The translations under genes were made by a program, and so were the position numbers. The notes below the pieces were generated by a model. That model ran no database searches, had not been told where the DNA came from, and saw only the letters and a list, made by a program, of their open reading frames with translations. A DNA stretch of 64,000 nt. Source: Thioalkalivibrio sp. (GTDB lineage Bacteria > Pseudomonadota > Gammaproteobacteria > Ectothiorhodospirales > Ectothiorhodospiraceae). Numbering within the stretch: position 1 is the first letter of the stretch; each line of letters starts with the position of its first letter. This document shows positions 61,259 to 64,000 of this stretch, in pieces. Location: assembly GCA_011389655.1 (NCBI GenBank), contig JAABTX010000004.1:1-64000 (forward strand), written 5' to 3'.

Positions 61259-61920
61259 CTGTCGTCTCCCGGAACCGGGCCATGATTGGCCGCGGCGAGC
61301 CAGTCGGACCAGGCGGCATCGACCGCCGCTGCAACGCTGTCAACGTCCAGGGCGCCGTCGATCACGCGGTAGCGCCGCGGCCGGAGGCGTGCCCGTTCCA
61401 GGTAGGCCGCCCGCGCGCGCTCGAAGAAGGCGAGGTCCTCGTTCTCCATGCGGTCGCGTTTGCCCCGGCTGAGGGCCCGCTCGAGCCCCAGTCGGGGCGG
61501 GACATCGAACAGCAGCACGAGGTCCGGCCGCAGATCGCCCTGAAGCCAGTCCTCGAGCGCCGCGACCCTGTCCATACCGAGTCCGCGCCCGGCGCCCTGG
61601 TAGGCGAAGCTGGCGTCGGTGAACCGGTCGCAGAAGACCCACGCGCCGCGCGCGAGCGCGGGCTCGATGCAACGGCGCAGGTGTTCCGCACGCGCGGCGA
61701 AGATCAGCAGCAGTTCGGTCTCGGCGGCCATGGTTCCGATCGAGGGATCGAGCAGCAGATCGCGCAGCCTCTCGCCCAGCGCGGTTCCGCCCGGCTCCCG
61801 CGTGACCACCACCTCCGGGCCGTTGCCCGCGAAACGGCGCAGCAGGCGCTCGAGCTGGGTCGACTTGCCGGCACCCTCGATCCCCTCGAAGGTAATGAAC
61901 CGTCCCCGGACACCGGCCAC
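61255..61920 (-). CDS. tmk: Thymidylate kinase
   Basis: The product is 221 residues. It phosphorylates dTMP to dTDP. It has the P-loop GIEGAGKST, the DR(F/Y) motif CDRFTDASFAYQGAGRGL and the lid region. I chose the GTG at 61920, three bases after the mltG stop, with GGAAGG at a good distance; the long upstream frame runs through mltG and is not used. Its stop overlaps the holB GTG (GTGA). Confidence 0.96.
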   Translation of the reverse strand: MAGVRGRFITFEGIEGAGKSTQLERLLRRFAGNGPEVVVTREPGGTALGERLRDLLLDPSIGTMAAETELLLIFAARAEHLRRCIEPALARGAWVFCDRFTDASFAYQGAGRGLGMDRVAALEDWLQGDLRPDLVLLFDVPPRLGLERALSRGKRDRMENEDLAFFERARAAYLERARLRPRRYRVIDGALDVDSVAAAVDAAWSDWLAAANHGPVPGDDR

Positions 61921-61922
61921 CG

Positions 61923-62945
61923 TCAGCGCCTTCCGTAGCGGCTGGCGTCGCCGTCCAGCTGGTACTTGATCACCGCGGCCCGATGTTCGCTGTAGCTTCG
62001 GGAAAACGCGTGGGTGCCGTCCTTGCGCGACACGAAGAACAGCGCGTCGGTCTCGGCCGGATTGGCCGCCGCATTGATCGCGGCCTGTCCCGGCAGCGCG
62101 ATCGGCGTGGGCGGAAGGCCATCGCGCGTGTAGGTGTTGTAGGGATGGTCCCGCTGCAGTTCCGCTCGCGTCAGCCGCGTGACGTCCGGGCCAACCGGGT
62201 ACAGCAGCGTCGGGTCGGTCTGCAGCCGCATCCCGCGCCGCAGACGATTCACGAACACGCCGGCCACCATGGCGCGCTCCTCGGACTGGCCGGTCTCCTT
62301 CTCCACGATCGAGGCCAGGATGAGGAGTTCGTAGGGGGAATCCAGCGGATGTTCCTCGGCCCTGTTGTTCCAGGCGCGCTCCAGTGTTCGTTCCATTGCC
62401 GCGTGTGCCATGCGGATGATCCGCTCGGCCGGCGTGTCCCGCCCGAAGACATAGGTGTCCGGCAGAAACCAGCCCTCCGGGTGCATGTCCGGACGCCCCA
62501 GCATCGTCATCACCGCCTCCGGCTCGAACGGCTCCGGCATCGCCCGCAGGGCATCGTGCGCCTGCACCGCGTCGAGAAACTGTTGCGCGGTCCAGCCCTC
62601 CGGAATGGTCAGCTGATGACTGATCACCGCGCCCCGGGCCATTCGGTCCAGGAGTTCCGCCGGTGCAATGTCCGCGGGTACACGGTATTCGCCCGCCTGC
62701 AGCCGCCCGGAGATGCCGTGGTACCTGGCGTGCGCCTCTGCCAGCCATGCGTGGTGGATCCAGCCGCGGTCCTCCATCTCACTGATGATCTGGCGGAACC
62801 CCTGCCCGGACCGAACCACGAAGACCTGGTCCTCTTCCAGCGCCAGCGGTTGCAGCAGCTCCTTCTGGTACAGGCTGGCCAGATGGGTCCCGACCAGGGC
62901 GGCCGCGATCACCAGGAGCAGGATGGAAAGACTAATCCAGCGCAT
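61923..62945 (-). CDS. mltG: Endolytic transglycosylase MltG
   Basis: The product is 340 residues. One N-terminal membrane helix (WISLSILLLVIAAALVGTHL) precedes a LysM-like part and the YceG catalytic domain with the catalytic Glu in ILASIVEKETG and the motifs NRLRRGMRLQTDPTLLYPVG and YNTYTRDGLPPTPIALPG. It cleaves nascent glycan strands and is thought to set their length. The ATG at 62945 has GGAGAAC upstream and overlaps the pabC stop; ATG 62966 is possible. The order pabC-mltG-tmk is conserved in gammaproteobacteria. Confidence 0.96.
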   Translation of the reverse strand: MRWISLSILLLVIAAALVGTHLASLYQKELLQPLALEEDQVFVVRSGQGFRQIISEMEDRGWIHHAWLAEAHARYHGISGRLQAGEYRVPADIAPAELLDRMARGAVISHQLTIPEGWTAQQFLDAVQAHDALRAMPEPFEPEAVMTMLGRPDMHPEGWFLPDTYVFGRDTPAERIIRMAHAAMERTLERAWNNRAEEHPLDSPYELLILASIVEKETGQSEERAMVAGVFVNRLRRGMRLQTDPTLLYPVGPDVTRLTRAELQRDHPYNTYTRDGLPPTPIALPGQAAINAAANPAETDALFFVSRKDGTHAFSRSYSEHRAAVIKYQLDGDASRYGRR

Positions 62946-63753
62946 GCATTCGTTCTCCGATCTCATGGATGCGATCGAGCAGGCCCTTGCCGTGCCGGCT
63001 CGCGCCCTTCGGCGATTCCTGTCCCAGGAGCACCGCGCGGCGCACCCCGAGCCGCGCGCTGGTGAGGAAGATCGCGTCTGCGCGGCGCACCCGCGCCAGG
63101 GTGAGACTGGTCTCGCGCACGGTGAGCCCGAAGGCCGCGCCGTGGTCGAGCAGCCAGTCGCGGCGCGTCCCGGCGACCCCGTGCGTGCTCAGTGGCGGGG
63201 TCAGCAACACGCCCTGCTCGACGATGAACACGTTGCTCTGCGTCGCACAGCGTACCCTCCCTCCGGCATCCAGCATCAGCCCCTCGTCCCAGTCCTCGCC
63301 CCACTCCTGGCGTGCCAGCACGTTCTCGAGCCGGTTCAGGTGCTTGCAGCCCGGGGCCGGACTGCGTGTGGCGCGGGTCGCGCACACGCCCAGGCGCAAT
63401 ATGTCCGAGGCGTCTGCAATATCCAGCGACGCCCCGCCCATCACGATGCGCGTGGGCCGCGGGCGCGACGGCGCCGCGTACCCGCGTGGACCCGGTCCGC
63501 GAGTGACGATCAGCTTGGCCATCGACGGGACGTCGATGGACACCTGGAGCAGTTCGTCGAGGCAGGCCTGTTCCGGCGGCCGCGGGATGCCGAGCCGCTC
63601 CAGCCCACGGCACAACCGGCCCCAGTGCCGCCCCCACAACACCGGACGGTGGGCCTGCATTCGCACGGTCTCGAACACGCCGTCTCCGAACTGCAGGCCG
63701 CGGTCGCTCGCCGCGACCGCCGCCCCCGGCTCGCCGTTGACCAGGATGGTCAT
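62932..63753 (-). CDS. pabC: Aminodeoxychorismate lyase
   Basis: The product is 273 residues, a fold-type IV PLP enzyme that makes 4-aminobenzoate plus pyruvate from aminodeoxychorismate, for folate. The PLP lysine is K137 in GCKHLNRLENVLARQE; GDGVFETVRM and TQSNVFIV are family blocks. Its ATG overlaps the pabB stop (ATGA) and its end overlaps mltG, so the run is one coupled operon. Confidence 0.95.
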   Translation of the reverse strand: MTILVNGEPGAAVAASDRGLQFGDGVFETVRMQAHRPVLWGRHWGRLCRGLERLGIPRPPEQACLDELLQVSIDVPSMAKLIVTRGPGPRGYAAPSRPRPTRIVMGGASLDIADASDILRLGVCATRATRSPAPGCKHLNRLENVLARQEWGEDWDEGLMLDAGGRVRCATQSNVFIVEQGVLLTPPLSTHGVAGTRRDWLLDHGAAFGLTVRETSLTLARVRRADAIFLTSARLGVRRAVLLGQESPKGASRHGKGLLDRIHEIGERMHALD

Positions 63754-64000
63754 GAGCGCAGCGCATCCAGCAGCCCGTGGGCCTTGTGACGGGTCTCGCG
63801 CAGCTCGGCCCCCGGGTCGGAATCCGCGACAATCCCCGCGCCGGTGCGAAAGCGGATCTCCGCGCCGCGGATGACCAGCGTGCGAATCAGGATGTTCGTG
63901 TCCATCATCCCGTGTCGACTGATATAGCCGCAGGAACCGGTGTAGGCGCCCCGCGGCGCGCCCCGTTCCAGCTCCTGGATGATCTGCATGCTGCGGATCT
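63750..64000 (-). CDS. pabB: Aminodeoxychorismate synthase component I, C-terminal end (cut by window edge)
   Basis: Only the last 83 residues or so are inside the window; the frame runs off the right edge. IRSMQIIQELERGAPRGAYT, GSCGYISRHGMMDTNILIRT and RTGAGIVADSDPGAELRET are the C-terminal blocks of the chorismate-utilising family (PabB/TrpE). The position directly before pabC with an ATGA overlap makes PabB rather than TrpE the better call. It converts chorismate to aminodeoxychorismate with the glutaminase PabA. Confidence 0.93.
   Translation of the reverse strand, partial: IRSMQIIQELERGAPRGAYTGSCGYISRHGMMDTNILIRTLVIRGAEIRFRTGAGIVADSDPGAELRETRHKAHGLLDALRS

Overview
The window is high-GC bacterial chromosome, most likely from a gammaproteobacterium. 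The clearest sign is the right end, where pabB-pabC-mltG-tmk-holB-pilZ follow each other with overlapping starts and stops, an order typical of that class. A DsrE-family sulfur-relay protein, a methylthioinosine-type phosphorylase next to hpt, an orphan TrpB2 and an EncFtn encapsulin point loosely to the Chromatiales/Ectothiorhodospiraceae, but this is inference and I do not name a genus. Genes are densely packed on both strands. There is one tRNA (Asn, GTT). I found no rRNA, CRISPR array, intact insertion sequence or prophage.

Layout. 0-8.2 kb holds envelope and unknown proteins: a small lipoprotein, a DUF4139 secreted protein, a NYN-domain nuclease-like protein, a Ycf46-like AAA+ ATPase and a SPOR lipoprotein. 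8.2-13.6 kb holds orphan trpB2, then a stress block (hsp20-lon-HPF/cold-shock fusion). 13.7-20.5 kb holds small metabolic and membrane genes, including a rare-looking fusion of a CDP-archaeol-synthase-like domain with a metallophosphoesterase. 20.7-21.9 kb is a complete two-gene encapsulin nanocompartment (ferritin-like cargo with targeting tail, then shell). 22.3-30.3 kb holds a beta-helix protein, an alpha/beta hydrolase, and a cell-wall block in which two L,D-transpeptidases flank a Braun-type lipoprotein ending in lysine. 30.5-37.5 kb holds a magnesium channel and a decaying three-gene glycan-hydrolase operon. 38-47.4 kb holds tRNA-Asn, aspC, uvrB, nagZ, copA, dsrE-like, hpt and the phosphorylase. 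47.5-55.1 kb holds an RND efflux pair and a conserved retropepsin / inactive transglutaminase-7TM / ATP-grasp ligase triad with ATGA overlaps. 55.4-64 kb holds bioA, a KamA-family radical SAM enzyme, a class V aminotransferase and the pab-mltG-tmk-holB-pilZ run.

Repeats and decay. A short dispersed inverted repeat occurs three times (window start, 14.0 kb, 20.05 kb), and each time its outer end supplies the TAG stop codon of the neighbouring gene. A separate GGGGACAGA-bounded element lies at 56.83-56.93 kb. Three genes are broken: an isochorismatase-like hydrolase (29.8 kb), an SDR oxidoreductase (32.5 kb) and the 3' end of a large glucosidase (32.9 kb). The last two belong to one operon that seems to be eroding from its 3' end.

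The most interesting items are the encapsulin operon, the peptidase/transglutaminase/ATP-grasp triad, the CarS-metallophosphoesterase fusion, the Ldt-Lpp-Ldt cell-wall block, and the stop-codon-supplying repeat.
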